Assembly (NCBI GenBank): GCA_900542235.1
Contig: UQNB01000013.1
Coordinates: 1-32,775, forward strand
Direction of reading: 5' to 3'
DNA: 32,775 nucleotides
Origin: an uncultured Collinsella sp.
GTDB lineage: Bacteria > Actinomycetota > Coriobacteriia > Coriobacteriales > Coriobacteriaceae
Positions 1 through 9,473 of this stretch are shown one piece after another; the first letter of the stretch is position 1; every line of letters starts with the position of its first letter. Below the pieces are notes generated by a model that did no database searches, was not told the origin of the DNA, and saw only the letters and a list, made by a program, of their open reading frames with translations. Both the position numbers and the translations under genes were made by a program.

Positions 1-2457
1 CGCATCGCCGCCGAGAAGGCACGCGAGGAGGAGCGCCGCCAGTTCGCCGCCGCCCAGGCTGCCGAGGAAGCCGCCCGCGCCGAGGCCGAGGCCAAGAAGA
101 AGGCCGAGCAGGAGCGTCTTGCTCGCGAGAAGGAGGAGGCCGCCCGCGAGGCCCAGCGCCGCGCCGTTCCCGCTTCCGACTCCGGTTCGCGCTTCCGTTC
201 GCTGCTTGACCAGATCGCCGCACAGGAGACCGTGCTCAAGGAGAAGAAGGACGCCGAGCAGAAGGCCAAGGCCGAGCGCGCTGCCGAGCGCGGCAACCGT
301 CGTGGCGGCAACAACGACCGTCGCGGTGGCCGTCGCAACGATCGCAACGCCTCCGACAACAACTCCGAGCGCAACGCCTCCGAGAACCGCCCGCACAGCC
401 ATCGCACCAATGCCAGCAACAACGTCGCTGCCGGTATGGACTTCCCCAACCCCGACAAGCAGGGCAAGGGCAAGAAGCGCAAGGGCGGTCACAACAACGA
501 AGAGGACCACTACAGCCGCATGGCTCGCGAGGCCGAGGAGTACAGCCGCGAGAAGGTGCTCGAGGAGGCTCGTGCCGCCGTCGAGGAGGCCTCTCGCGAG
601 TCCACTGGTCGTCGCAAAAAGCGTAAGGAGAAGCGCGAGCGCGAGGCCGCAAAGGCTCAGGAAGAGCGCAAGATTGAGGAGGCGCTGGCCCAGGGCGTGA
701 ACCCCGAGGACCTCGACGCCATCAAGGTCTCCCAGGGCGTTACCGTCCAGGAGCTCGCCGAGGCGCTCGACGTTCCGGCCAACGACATTATCAAGCGCCT
801 GTTCCTGCTGGGTACGCCGCTTACCATGACGCAGTCCATGTCCGACGACCTCGTCGAGCTCGTTGCCGACGACCTGGGCCGTCAGATCAAGATCATCACT
901 CCTGAGGAGGAGAACACCTTCTCGTTCTACGACGATCCCGCCGACCTTAAGCCGCGTGCCCCGGTCGTCACCGTCATGGGCCACGTCGACCACGGCAAGA
1001 CGAGCCTGCTCGACGCCATCCGTCACACCGGCGTCGCTGCCGGCGAGGCGGGCGGCATTACCCAGGCCATCGGCGCTTCGCAGGTCATGATCAACGACCG
1101 CAAGATCACTTTCATCGATACCCCCGGTCACGCCACCTTTACGGCCATGCGTGCCCGCGGCGCCAAGGTGACCGATATCGTCATCCTGATCGTGGCTGCC
1201 GACGACGGCGTCATGCCCCAGACCATCGAGTCGATCAACCACGCCAAGGCCGCCGGTGTTCCCATCGTCGTCGCCGTCAACAAGATCGATAAGCCGGGTG
1301 CCAACCCCGACCGCGTGCGCCAGGAGCTCACCGAGTACGGCATCATCCCCGAGGAGTGGGGCGGACAGAACATGTTCGTCAACATCTCTGCCAAGCAGAA
1401 GATCGGTATCGACGACCTGCTCGAGACCGTCCTGCTCCAGGCCGACGTGCTCGAGCTCAAGGCCAATCCCGATACGTTCGCTTCGGGCAACGTCCTCGAG
1501 GCTAAGCTCGACAAGGGCCGCGGCTCGGTTGCCACGGTGCTCGTGACCCGCGGTACCCTGCACGTGGGCGATACGCTGGTCGCCGGCCTTACTTACGGCC
1601 GCGTCCGCGCCATGCTCGACCCCAAGGGCAACGCCGTCACCGAGGCCGGTCCCTCCGACGCCGTCGAGATTCTGGGCCTGCAGTCCGTCCCCAACGCCGG
1701 CGATGAGTTCCGCGTGTTCGAGGACGAGCGCGAGGCTCGCGCCCTGGCCGACGAGCGTTCGCTCAAGGCCCGCATCGAGGAGCAGAGCCGCGTGAAGCAT
1801 GTGACGCTCGAGAACCTCTTCGAGACCCTCGCCGACGCCGAGGTCAAGGAGCTCAACCTGATCATCAAGGCCGACGTCCAGGGTTCTATCGAGGCCCTTC
1901 AGGACTCCCTCGACAAGATGGACCAGTCCGAGGTGCGCATCAACACGATTCACTCCGCCGTTGGCGCCATCAACGAGACCGACGTTGTCCTGGCCGACGC
2001 CTCCAACGCCATCATCATCGGCTTTGGCGTCCGTCCCGACGGCAAGGCCCGCTCCGCCGCCGAGCGCGAGGGCGTCGAGATCCGTTGCTACGACGTCATC
2101 TACAAGTGCCTCGAGGACCTCGACGCAGCCCGTATCGGCATGCTCAAGCCCACCGAGGTCGAGGTTTCCACGGGTACCGCGACCGTTCTGGACACCTTCA
2201 AGGTGCCCAAGGTCGGTATCGCCGCCGGTGTCCGCGTCGAAGAGGGTGAGATCGCCGCGACCGATTCCGTGCGCCTGGTGCGCGACGGCATCGTGGTCTT
2301 CAACGGTAGAATCGCCTCGATGCGCCACTACAAGGACGAGGCCAAGAGCCTCAAGAGCGGCTCCGAGGGCGGTATTGGCCTGGAGAACTTCCAGGACATC
2401 AAGCCTGGCGACACCATTGAGGGCTACCGCATCGACCAGGTTGCCCGCACCGAGTAG
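1..2457 (+). CDS. infB: Translation initiation factor IF-2 (5' end outside the window)
   Basis: GTPase that places initiator fMet-tRNA on the 30S subunit and promotes 50S joining in the cytoplasm. The frame is open from base 1, giving 818 visible codons; the true start lies upstream, and the GTG at 232 is an internal Val. Visible residues 1 to about 240 are a charged, low-complexity Ala/Glu/Lys/Arg region with an Asn-rich patch, typical of the variable IF-2 N-terminus. An IF2_N domain follows (about 248-300, TVQELAEALDVPANDIIKRL). The GTPase domain has the P-loop GHVDHGKT (about 327-334), DTPGH (about 373-377) and NKID (about 427-430), followed by domains II-IV to the end. rbfA begins 11 bp later, as in the nusA-infB-rbfA operons of other bacteria. 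Identification is secure; only the N-terminal length is unknown. Confidence 0.98.
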   Translation, partial: RIAAEKAREEERRQFAAAQAAEEAARAEAEAKKKAEQERLAREKEEAAREAQRRAVPASDSGSRFRSLLDQIAAQETVLKEKKDAEQKAKAERAAERGNRRGGNNDRRGGRRNDRNASDNNSERNASENRPHSHRTNASNNVAAGMDFPNPDKQGKGKKRKGGHNNEEDHYSRMAREAEEYSREKVLEEARAAVEEASRESTGRRKKRKEKREREAAKAQEERKIEEALAQGVNPEDLDAIKVSQGVTVQELAEALDVPANDIIKRLFLLGTPLTMTQSMSDDLVELVADDLGRQIKIITPEEENTFSFYDDPADLKPRAPVVTVMGHVDHGKTSLLDAIRHTGVAAGEAGGITQAIGASQVMINDRKITFIDTPGHATFTAMRARGAKVTDIVILIVAADDGVMPQTIESINHAKAAGVPIVVAVNKIDKPGANPDRVRQELTEYGIIPEEWGGQNMFVNISAKQKIGIDDLLETVLLQADVLELKANPDTFASGNVLEAKLDKGRGSVATVLVTRGTLHVGDTLVAGLTYGRVRAMLDPKGNAVTEAGPSDAVEILGLQSVPNAGDEFRVFEDEREARALADERSLKARIEEQSRVKHVTLENLFETLADAEVKELNLIIKADVQGSIEALQDSLDKMDQSEVRINTIHSAVGAINETDVVLADASNAIIIGFGVRPDGKARSAAEREGVEIRCYDVIYKCLEDLDAARIGMLKPTEVEVSTGTATVLDTFKVPKVGIAAGVRVEEGEIAATDSVRLVRDGIVVFNGRIASMRHYKDEAKSLKSGSEGGIGLENFQDIKPGDTIEGYRIDQVARTE

Positions 2458-2468
2458 GGGGTAGCGCT

Positions 2469-2879
2469 ATGAAGCAAACGCAGGCAACCCGCCGTTTGGG
2501 CGAGCAGCTTCGCGAGAAGCTCGGTTATATCCTGCTCTTTGAGGTTTCCGATCCGCGTCTCGACCTGGTCACCCTGACCGCGGTCGAGGTTGCGGTGGAC
2601 CGTTCGTTCGCGCGTGTGTATGTGTCGTGCGACGCGAGCCGCTACGACGAGGTCATGGAGGCGCTCGCCAGCGCCAAGGGCCGCATCCGTAGCCTGCTGG
2701 CCCGCTCGCTCGATTGGCGCGTCACGCCCGAGCTCGATTTTCGCATCGATCGCTCGACCGATGAGGCCGAGCGCATCACGCGCGCGCTGGAAAACGTTCC
2801 CGCCACGCTTGCGATCGAAAAGGACGAGGACGGCTACCCCATAGCGGATGCCGCCCAGGAGGCAGCTTTAGATGAGTAA
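2469..2879 (+). CDS. rbfA: 30S ribosome-binding factor A
   Basis: Small KH-type protein (136 aa) that binds 30S precursors and helps mature the 5' end of 16S rRNA. The N-terminus (MKQTQATRRLGEQLREKLG) and the central stretch with DPRLDLVTLTAVEVAVD and YVSCD match the RbfA fold, and the length is normal for the family. The ATG at 2469 follows a G-rich ribosome-binding stretch overlapping the infB stop. The 3' end overlaps the next gene by 8 bp, which suggests translational coupling. The C-terminal tail after about residue 115 is acidic and family-variable. Confidence 0.96.
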   Translation: MKQTQATRRLGEQLREKLGYILLFEVSDPRLDLVTLTAVEVAVDRSFARVYVSCDASRYDEVMEALASAKGRIRSLLARSLDWRVTPELDFRIDRSTDEAERITRALENVPATLAIEKDEDGYPIADAAQEAALDE

Positions 2880-3915
2880 TTCCGCCGACCTCGCATCGTG
2901 CGAGTCTGCAGATATTCAGCGACGCATCCTTGAGCTCATCGAGGGTGCGTCCTCCATTGCGATTTCGGGACATACGTCTCCCGATGGCGACGCCCTGGGC
3001 TCCGTGCTGGGCCTGGGCCTCTCGCTTAGGAAGTTCTTTCCCAACAAGGACATTGCCCTGCTGCTGGCAGACGATGACCCGGTTCCGCGCATCTACCGCT
3101 TTATGGAGGGTGCCGACCGTCTGGTGCCGGCATCTGCGTATGCCGGCAATCCGGACCTGTTTATCTCGGTGGACGTGCCGGTCGTCGAGCGTCTGAACAA
3201 CTCCGCCGAGGTGCTCCGCCGCTCGTCGCATGTGGTGTGCTTCGATCATCATCCGGCGCGCGAGGAATTTGCCGAGCTGAGCCTGAGGTGCGTCGACGCC
3301 GCGGCCTGCGCCATGATTATCGACCGCTTTTTGGACAATTGCGGCATTGTGGCTCGCGATGGTGTCGCGACCTGCCTGCTGTGCGGCCTGGTGACCGATA
3401 CCGGTCGTTTTCAGTACCAAAACGCCGATGCCGCTGCGTTCCATGCCGCCTCGCGCCTGGTTGCGCACGGTGCCGATCCGGCGCGCGTTGCGCTCGAAGT
3501 CTACCAGAGCATGCGCGTAGAGTTCTTGCATCTCAAGTCCATCGTTATGGGCCGCATCAAGACAGTGGCGCACGGTCGCGTGGCATATAGTTATGCGTAC
3601 CAGAGCGACCTCGAGGCCTGCGGCGTCACTTCGGACGAGTGCGACGGCCTGGTCGATGTGGTGCGTTCGGTGATGGGTGTGGAGGTCTGCCTGTTCCTGA
3701 AGGGCATTGAGGGCGATACCAAGGTACGCGGCAACCTGCGCTCCAAGGGCGACCTCAATGTTTCCGAGATCGCTGCTGCTTTTGGCGGTGGCGGACATCC
3801 CGCGGCCGCTGGTTTCTCTAACAACGGAACGATTCTCGAGACGCTCACCGCGGCACTCCCCATGCTGGCCGAGCTGGTAGGGGAGGATCCCGCTTCGGTG
3901 ACCGTCGAGCTCTAA
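2872..3915 (+). CDS. nrnA: DHH-family bifunctional oligoribonuclease / pAp phosphatase
   Basis: DHH/DHHA1 phosphoesterase (347 aa) of the NrnA type. Family members degrade short RNA oligomers (nanoRNA) and dephosphorylate 3'-phosphoadenosine-5'-phosphate. Metal-binding motifs are visible in order: GHTSPDGDALGS (residues 33-44, Asp38 and Asp40), SVDVP, the DHH signature FDHHP (124-128), VTDTGRFQY (Asp176), and the C-terminal DHHA1 glycine motif FGGGGHPAAAGF (from about 304). Between rbfA and truB it occupies the position seen in many Gram-positives and Actinobacteria. The start ATG lies inside the last codons of rbfA. Substrate preference (nanoRNA, pAp or c-di-AMP products) cannot be read from sequence alone. 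Confidence 0.92.
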   Translation: MSNSADLASCESADIQRRILELIEGASSIAISGHTSPDGDALGSVLGLGLSLRKFFPNKDIALLLADDDPVPRIYRFMEGADRLVPASAYAGNPDLFISVDVPVVERLNNSAEVLRRSSHVVCFDHHPAREEFAELSLRCVDAAACAMIIDRFLDNCGIVARDGVATCLLCGLVTDTGRFQYQNADAAAFHAASRLVAHGADPARVALEVYQSMRVEFLHLKSIVMGRIKTVAHGRVAYSYAYQSDLEACGVTSDECDGLVDVVRSVMGVEVCLFLKGIEGDTKVRGNLRSKGDLNVSEIAAAFGGGGHPAAAGFSNNGTILETLTAALPMLAELVGEDPASVTVEL

Positions 3916-3930
3916 CATTTTGGATGGTAC

Positions 3931-4863
3931 ATGGCTCGTCGTACGCCTTCTCAATTGAATATGCTGCTCGCCGTCGATAAGCCGGTGGGCTGTACGTCCC
4001 ACGACGTGGTATCGCAGTGCCGACGCGCCCTCCATGAGCGACGCGTCGGCCATGCCGGTACGCTCGACCCCATGGCCTCGGGTGTCATGGTGGTGGGCGT
4101 GGGCCAGGCGACCCGGCTGCTGGGCATGCTAACCCTCGATACCAAAAGTTATGTCGCCGACATTTCGTTTGGCGTCGAGACCAATACCGATGACGCGGAG
4201 GGCGAGGCCGTCCGCACGGTGCCCGTTGCCCCCGAGCTGCGCGATCTCGCTTACGCCCGTGAGCAGCTGGCCGCTATGCTGGGTCCGCAGATGCAGGTGC
4301 CGCCGGCGTTTTCGGCCATCTCGGTCAATGGCGTCCGCGCCTATAAGAGTGCTCGCGAGGGCAATGCGGTGGACCTACCTCCGCGCCCTGTCGAGGTCTA
4401 TGCCGCCGACCTGATCGCTGTGGGCGGCGAAGGTGATACGTGTGTGTGGACCGTGGCGTTTTCGGTAAGCAAGGGCACCTATATCCGTGCGCTCGCTCGC
4501 GATCTGGGCCGCGCCTGCGATAGTGCTGCGCATATTTCCGCGCTGCGCCGTACGGCCTCCGGTGTTGTTTCCATTGGCGCCTGTCATGCGGTCGAGGAGC
4601 TTTCTCCCGAGTCCGCGGTCGGCTTTGCTCTGGATCCCATCGCCGCCCTTGGCGCCACGCGTGTCGATTTGCCGGGTAATCTTGCAGACGACCTGCTTTG
4701 TGGTCGCCGCATTCCCGTTGAACGCGCGCTTGCGGTCTTCGATATGGCGAAGGCACCGTTCGCGCTCGTGCTCGATGGGGGACTCAAGGCGCTCGCCTAC
4801 ATCGAGGGCGGCCGCTTTGTGATGGAGCACGTCTTTCCGCAGGCGATCGGCGGTGTTCGATGA
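3931..4863 (+). CDS. truB: tRNA pseudouridine(55) synthase
   Basis: Converts U55 of the tRNA T-loop to pseudouridine. The N-terminus carries LLAVDKPVGCTSHDVV, and the catalytic motif HAGTLDPMASGV has its Asp at residue 46 when counted from 3931. GTYIRALARDLG is also present. At 310 aa the length is normal. The start at 3931 has a weak ribosome-binding sequence (GGATGG); the ATG at 3961 would give a start closer to the family consensus and is a real alternative. The gene begins 15 bp after nrnA and its TGA overlaps the ribF ATG. Confidence 0.95.
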   Translation: MARRTPSQLNMLLAVDKPVGCTSHDVVSQCRRALHERRVGHAGTLDPMASGVMVVGVGQATRLLGMLTLDTKSYVADISFGVETNTDDAEGEAVRTVPVAPELRDLAYAREQLAAMLGPQMQVPPAFSAISVNGVRAYKSAREGNAVDLPPRPVEVYAADLIAVGGEGDTCVWTVAFSVSKGTYIRALARDLGRACDSAAHISALRRTASGVVSIGACHAVEELSPESAVGFALDPIAALGATRVDLPGNLADDLLCGRRIPVERALAVFDMAKAPFALVLDGGLKALAYIEGGRFVMEHVFPQAIGGVR

Positions 4864-5867
4864 TGCTGGCGCCCCACGAGCTCGCGCGTATCTTTTTCGC
4901 GGGCGAGTTGGATGAGGCCCGTATCGTTTCTGCCGATGCATTTGATGGGTGCGAGTTCTTGGGTGCCGCGTCGATCGCCATTGGCGTGTTTGATGGCGTG
5001 CATCGCGGGCACCAAGAACTGATCGACGCGGTTATTCGCGATGCGCATGGTCACGGCAGCAAAGCGGTCGTGGTCACCTTCGATCCTGATCCGGACGTCG
5101 TGGTGAGTCCTTCGCCCGCTCAAAAATTGATGACGACGGCCGACCGCCTGCACGCCCTGGCTCAAACCGGGGTCGATGCGGTGGTGGCCGTTCCCTTTAC
5201 ACCCGCCGTGGCGGCACTCGACCATGTCGGGTTTCTGGCGCTGTTGTCGCGCGTTGTCGACATTCGCTCCATTCGTGTAGGCAGCGACTTTAGGCTCGGC
5301 CGTGGCGGCGCTTCGGGCGTTGCCGAGATGCGTGCCTGGGGTGCTGAGCGTGGGGTTGACGTTTACGGTCACGACCTGCTCTGCGTTAACGGGCAGACCA
5401 TCTGCGCCACGCGCATCCGCCATGAGCTGGGTCAGGGTCATGTGGAGCTGGCTGCCGAGCTTCTCGGCCGTCCTTATATGCTGCGCGGCGTTGTGGCGGC
5501 TGGCCGTCACGAGGGCTCCGACATGGGCTTTCCCACGGCAAACATCCAGGTACCCGACGGCATCCAAGTGCCTGCGGATGGCGTCTATGAGGGTCTGGTG
5601 CTGGTCGACGATGCCGTATGGCCTGCTGCCGTTAACGTCGGCCTGCCGCCGACCTATGCCGATGATGCCGCCTCGGCGCATCTCGAGGCCAACTTGATCG
5701 GCTATGCGGGCGACCTGTATGGCGCTTCCGTGTCGCTGGCGTTTACGCGCTGGCTGCGTCCGTCTCGCGTGTTCGATTCCCTGGACGAGTTGATCGCGAC
5801 CGTCGAGGGTAATATCGACGATATCCGTCATAACTTGGGTGAGCAGGGGGTGAGTATCCGTGATTAG
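4860..5867 (+). CDS. ribF: Bifunctional riboflavin kinase / FAD synthetase
   Basis: Phosphorylates riboflavin to FMN and adenylates FMN to FAD. The N-terminal nucleotidyltransferase-like FAD synthetase domain has GVFDGVHRGHQ (residues 42-52), TFDPDP and SDFRLGRG. The C-terminal riboflavin kinase domain begins at about residue 204 (RPYMLRGVV) with the flavokinase motif GFPTANI. The length of 335 aa is slightly above average. The gene begins ATGATG overlapping the truB stop, so initiation may be at 4860 or 4863. Its last bases overlap the dnaG start (GTGATTAG), consistent with coupled translation. truB-ribF adjacency is common in bacteria. Confidence 0.95.
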   Translation: MMLAPHELARIFFAGELDEARIVSADAFDGCEFLGAASIAIGVFDGVHRGHQELIDAVIRDAHGHGSKAVVVTFDPDPDVVVSPSPAQKLMTTADRLHALAQTGVDAVVAVPFTPAVAALDHVGFLALLSRVVDIRSIRVGSDFRLGRGGASGVAEMRAWGAERGVDVYGHDLLCVNGQTICATRIRHELGQGHVELAAELLGRPYMLRGVVAAGRHEGSDMGFPTANIQVPDGIQVPADGVYEGLVLVDDAVWPAAVNVGLPPTYADDAASAHLEANLIGYAGDLYGASVSLAFTRWLRPSRVFDSLDELIATVEGNIDDIRHNLGEQGVSIRD

Positions 5868-7989
5868 CGATGAGGAAAAAGATCAGGTACGCGCGGCGTC
5901 GGACCTGGTTGCCATCGTGCAGGAAACGGTTGAGCTCAAGCCCCGTGGCCATGAGTTTTGGGGCTGCTGCCCGTTTCATGGCGAAAAGACCCCATCGTTT
6001 CACATTATCCCTGCTACGCAGGTGTGGCACTGCTTTGGCTGCGGCGAGGGCGGCGACGTCTTTACCTATATCATGAAGCGCGAGAACCTGAGTTTTCCCG
6101 AGTCGATCCGCTATTTGGCTGATCGTGCGGGCATTGAACTGCACGATACCGGTGCGCAGCGCGATCGCGGCACCAAGCGTGCCCGCATCTACGATCTGTG
6201 CGCCGAGACGGCTCAGTTCTACCACACCATGCTTATGCGTGGTAAGGACAGTCGTCCGCGCGAGTACTTTGCCAGCCGCGGTATGGGTGGCGACGTTTGC
6301 CGCCGCTACTGTCTGGGTTTTGCGCCGGGTCGCAACGCGCTGGTTTCGCACCTGTCTCAGGCGGGCTTTACCCCGCAGGAGATGATTGACGCCAACGTGG
6401 CTGTGAGCCGCGGGCGCGGACAGCTCGCGGACCGCTTTTACGACCGCGTGATGTTTCCCATCTTTGATGAGCAGGGTCACAATATCGCCTTTGGCGGGCG
6501 CATCATGGGTGATGGCCAGCCTAAGTACCTCAACACCGCCGAGACGAGCGTGTTTCATAAAAAGCGAAATCTCTATGGCTTTAACTGGGCCAAGGAGTTT
6601 ATCGTCGCGCAGGATACCGCCATCGTGGTGGAGGGCTATACCGACTGCATCGCCTGCTGGGAGGCAGGGATCAAAAACGTCGTCGCCACGTTGGGCACGG
6701 CGCTGACGGAACATCACGTTAAGACACTCACCCGTTTTGCCAAGCGCATTGTATATATGTTCGATGGCGACGCTGCCGGTCAAAAGGCCGCGCGTCGCGC
6801 GATTCAGTTTATCGAGCAGGATTCGATGGACCTGCGCTGCGTGGTGCTGCCCGACGGCAACGACCCCATGGAGTTCATCACGGCGCATGGCGGCGAGGCA
6901 CTGCAGGCGCGCATCGACGCGGCCGAGCCCCTCATGGACTTTGTGTACCGTTCGCTGCAGGAGTCGAGCGACATTACCACACCGGGCGGTCGTGCCAAGG
7001 CGCTCGAGGACGCGCTGACGCTCATCTATCCTCTACGCGACAGCTATATGATCGACACGTACTTTATCCAGATTGCCGATCTGCTTGGCTTGGACTTGGA
7101 GACCGTGCGCGCGAGTTCGGGCCGTGTGTTTCGCGATGTCGCCAAGCGCGAGGATGCCGAGCGCCGGCGTGAGCAGAGCTATGAGCGTCAACGCGCGCAA
7201 GCTGAGCGCGCGGGCGGTTCGCAGGGACGAAGCTCGGGCGGTGGTGCGACTGGTGCGCGCAGTGCCGGTCGCGGTGCCTGGGCCGCGGGTGCGACGCCGC
7301 CGGTGTCCGCACCGGTCGAGGAGGACCCGTACGACTACGTTCCGCTTGATGCCTATGGGGCCGCGCCGGTGGAGGTCGACGAGGACCTGCCGCCAATTGA
7401 TGTGCCAGCGGGGATGGAAAGCGCTGCGACCGTTGCCGGTAGTTCAAGCGCGGCGGCAGCCCTGTCGATGCCGATTGTTTTGACCGATCTGGAGCGGAAA
7501 TCCCTGGCGGGGGAGCGCGAGCTGCTGACGATGCTCACGAGCTATCCCGATCTGTTCCGCACGTATGCCGATCGTATTTGTTCTATTGAGTGGGTCGATC
7601 CGCGTCACGAGTCCATTGCGTGGGCTGTACTTGCGACGCCCCCGGGCACCGATCCTGCGGCCTGCATGGATGCGGCGCGTGCGGTGTGTCCCGAGGCGGC
7701 GTCGCTTGTCAGCGCCGGGCGCATCTCGGCAACGAGTAAGCACCCGACCGAGACGAACATCGTCTTTATGCTCGATACGCTCGAGCTCTACACCATCAAA
7801 CGTCGCATGCGAGCCGCGCAGGCCAAGTTGCGTCAGGACCGTTCACTCGACGATGAGGCCCGTCGCGTGCTGACGATGCAGGCGGTGCAAGATTCACAGC
7901 GCCAGCGCGAGCTCCAAAAGTCGATCGGCGGCGTGGCCGACCCGTTCCGTTTGATCGGTTTGGAGACCGCAGGTGCCGATCAGGCCTAG
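5860..7989 (+). CDS. dnaG: DNA primase
   Basis: Synthesises RNA primers for replication. The N-terminal CHC2 zinc finger has Cys37, His40, Cys58 and Cys61 (CPFH and CFGC). The TOPRIM core has VVEGYTD (Glu258) and FDGDAAG (Asp302, Asp304). A low-complexity linker rich in Gly, Ser, Ala, Arg and then acidic residues (about 430-545) separates the polymerase core from a C-terminal domain (about 550-709) expected to contact the replicative helicase. At 709 aa it is longer than the roughly 600 aa of B. subtilis and E. coli primases, mainly because of that linker. GTG start at 5860, preceded by CAGGGGG. dnaG followed by sigA is the classic macromolecular synthesis arrangement; no rpsU lies upstream here. 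Confidence 0.97.
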   Translation: MISDEEKDQVRAASDLVAIVQETVELKPRGHEFWGCCPFHGEKTPSFHIIPATQVWHCFGCGEGGDVFTYIMKRENLSFPESIRYLADRAGIELHDTGAQRDRGTKRARIYDLCAETAQFYHTMLMRGKDSRPREYFASRGMGGDVCRRYCLGFAPGRNALVSHLSQAGFTPQEMIDANVAVSRGRGQLADRFYDRVMFPIFDEQGHNIAFGGRIMGDGQPKYLNTAETSVFHKKRNLYGFNWAKEFIVAQDTAIVVEGYTDCIACWEAGIKNVVATLGTALTEHHVKTLTRFAKRIVYMFDGDAAGQKAARRAIQFIEQDSMDLRCVVLPDGNDPMEFITAHGGEALQARIDAAEPLMDFVYRSLQESSDITTPGGRAKALEDALTLIYPLRDSYMIDTYFIQIADLLGLDLETVRASSGRVFRDVAKREDAERRREQSYERQRAQAERAGGSQGRSSGGGATGARSAGRGAWAAGATPPVSAPVEEDPYDYVPLDAYGAAPVEVDEDLPPIDVPAGMESAATVAGSSSAAAALSMPIVLTDLERKSLAGERELLTMLTSYPDLFRTYADRICSIEWVDPRHESIAWAVLATPPGTDPAACMDAARAVCPEAASLVSAGRISATSKHPTETNIVFMLDTLELYTIKRRMRAAQAKLRQDRSLDDEARRVLTMQAVQDSQRQRELQKSIGGVADPFRLIGLETAGADQA

Positions 7990-8058
7990 ATGTTGTGGTC
8001 AACCAGCGTATTCTCGCCTATATCCTGTCTTTATTTTGGGTATAGACGTCTACGTGTG

Positions 8059-8067
8059 TGCTAAAGT
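8059..8067 (+). promoter_or_regulatory. Candidate extended -10 promoter for sigA
   Basis: TGC followed by TAAAGT (8062-8067) fits an extended -10 element, which would start transcription near 8074 and give a leader of about 25 nt before the GTG at 8100. No good -35 lies 17 bp upstream; that spacing falls on GGTATA. A second, weaker candidate is TGGTCA (7996-8001) with a 17-bp spacer to TATATC (8019-8024). A perfect 10-bp palindrome, TAGACGTCTA (8043-8052), lies just upstream of the extended -10. Confidence 0.4.
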
Positions 8068-8099
8068 ATTGAGTCCTGTGGACTACGAAGGGAGAATCT

Positions 8100-9443
8100 G
8101 TGCCAAAAAAGACTGAGAGCACGGGTACTGGGCTGGAATCCTACGTTGCAAAGCTCATGGGCAACGGCTCAAACAGGACTTCGGTAACCGAGGACGAGAT
8201 TCAGGTCGCCCTGAAGGATATCGATGTCTCTGATGAGCAGCTCAACGCGGTGTATTCCGCGCTGCGCAACAGCGGCATCCAGATTATCTCCGCGAGCGGA
8301 AACGACGACGCCCCGATGGACGTCGACGATGACGATAACGATACCGACGATTTCGATGACGACGACGAGCACGATTCCGGCTCGCTTGACGATCATGAGC
8401 TTAAGATGGCCCGCCAGGCCGATGCCGAGATGGGCTCTTCCAAGAGCAAGAAGAAGCGCACCGTGCGCACGTCTCGTTCGCGTTCGCGCGTGCGCGGCAT
8501 CGATGCCTCCACGGTGATGCTGACCGGCGACCCGGTTCGTATGTATCTCAAGGAGATCGGTAAGGTCGACCTGCTGACCGCATCTGAAGAGGTCGATCTG
8601 GCCATGAAGATCGAGGCCGGTCTCGAGGCTACCGAGAAGCTCGAGGCTGCCGAGGCAGGCGAGATCGAGCTCGCCCGCGCCGAGATGCGTCGTCTTACGC
8701 GTATTGAGAACGTTGGTCTTGAGGCCAAGCAGGCGCTCATCAGCGCAAACCTGCGTCTGGTCGTCTCCATCGCCAAGCGCTATGTCGGCCGTGGCATGCT
8801 GTTCCTGGATCTGATCCAGGAGGGCAACCTCGGTCTGATTCGCGCCGTCGAGAAGTTCGACTACCAGAAGGGCTTCAAGTTCTCCACGTACGCCACGTGG
8901 TGGATTCGTCAGGCCATTACACGCGCTATTGCCGACCAGGCCCGTACCATCCGTATCCCCGTGCACATGGTCGAGACCATCAACAAGCTCGTCCGCGTGC
9001 AGCGCCAGCTCCTCCAGGACCTGGGTCGCGACCCGACCCCCGAGGAGATCGGTGCCGAGATGGATATGAGCGCCGACCGCGTCCGCGAGATCCAGAAGAT
9101 CTCGCAGGAGCCCGTGTCGCTCGAGACCCCGATCGGCGAGGAAGAGGATTCCCAGCTGGGCGACTTTATCGAGGACTCCCAGGCTATCGTCCCGCCCGAT
9201 GCCGCCAGCTTCTCTATGCTGCAGGAGCAGCTCACCCAGGTGCTCGATTCGCTTGCCGATCGCGAGCGCAAGGTTATCGAGCTGCGCTTTGGTCTCGTTG
9301 ACGGACATCCCCGCACGCTCGAGGAAGTCGGTCGCGAGTTTGGCGTCACGCGCGAGCGTATCCGCCAGATCGAGTCCAAGACCCTGGCCAAGCTCCGTCA
9401 TCCCAGCCGCAGCAGCAAGCTGAAAGACTATATCGAGTCTTAG
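8100..9443 (+). CDS. sigA: Primary RNA polymerase sigma factor (RpoD/SigA)
   Basis: Housekeeping sigma-70 factor (447 aa). Residues up to about 140 include a strongly acidic Asp-rich stretch (about 60-100) and a basic patch, comparable with the variable region 1.1. Region 1.2 has DPVRMYLKEIG. Region 2 has NLRLVVSIAKRYVGRG and the -10 recognition and melting helix FSTYATWWIRQAI (from residue 261). Region 3 follows, and region 4 has the -35 recognising helix-turn-helix EEVGREFGVTRERIRQIE (about 408-426). GTG start, with GAAGGGAGA placed ideally upstream. Regions 2-4 are close to consensus, so consensus-type -10 and -35 elements are expected in this genome. Confidence 0.97.
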   Translation: MPKKTESTGTGLESYVAKLMGNGSNRTSVTEDEIQVALKDIDVSDEQLNAVYSALRNSGIQIISASGNDDAPMDVDDDDNDTDDFDDDDEHDSGSLDDHELKMARQADAEMGSSKSKKKRTVRTSRSRSRVRGIDASTVMLTGDPVRMYLKEIGKVDLLTASEEVDLAMKIEAGLEATEKLEAAEAGEIELARAEMRRLTRIENVGLEAKQALISANLRLVVSIAKRYVGRGMLFLDLIQEGNLGLIRAVEKFDYQKGFKFSTYATWWIRQAITRAIADQARTIRIPVHMVETINKLVRVQRQLLQDLGRDPTPEEIGAEMDMSADRVREIQKISQEPVSLETPIGEEEDSQLGDFIEDSQAIVPPDAASFSMLQEQLTQVLDSLADRERKVIELRFGLVDGHPRTLEEVGREFGVTRERIRQIESKTLAKLRHPSRSSKLKDYIES

Positions 9444-9445
9444 TA

Positions 9446-9473
9446 GTTACGGCGTTTTACCAAACGCCGTAAC
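9446..9473 (+). terminator. Perfect 12-bp hairpin after sigA, no T-tract
   Basis: GTTACGGCGTTT, loop TACC, then AAACGCCGTAAC form an uninterrupted 12-bp stem starting 2 bp after the sigA stop. The following bases (TGGCCGACG) contain no T-run, so it is not a standard intrinsic terminator. It may instead protect the sigA mRNA 3' end or act with Rho. From here to the tRNA promoter (9474-9581) I see nothing else of note. Confidence 0.5.

Noticed and set aside
119..700. A 193-codon plus-strand frame rich in Arg, Ser, Pro and Thr overlapping infB
   Set aside because: Frame-shifted shadow of the infB low-complexity region.
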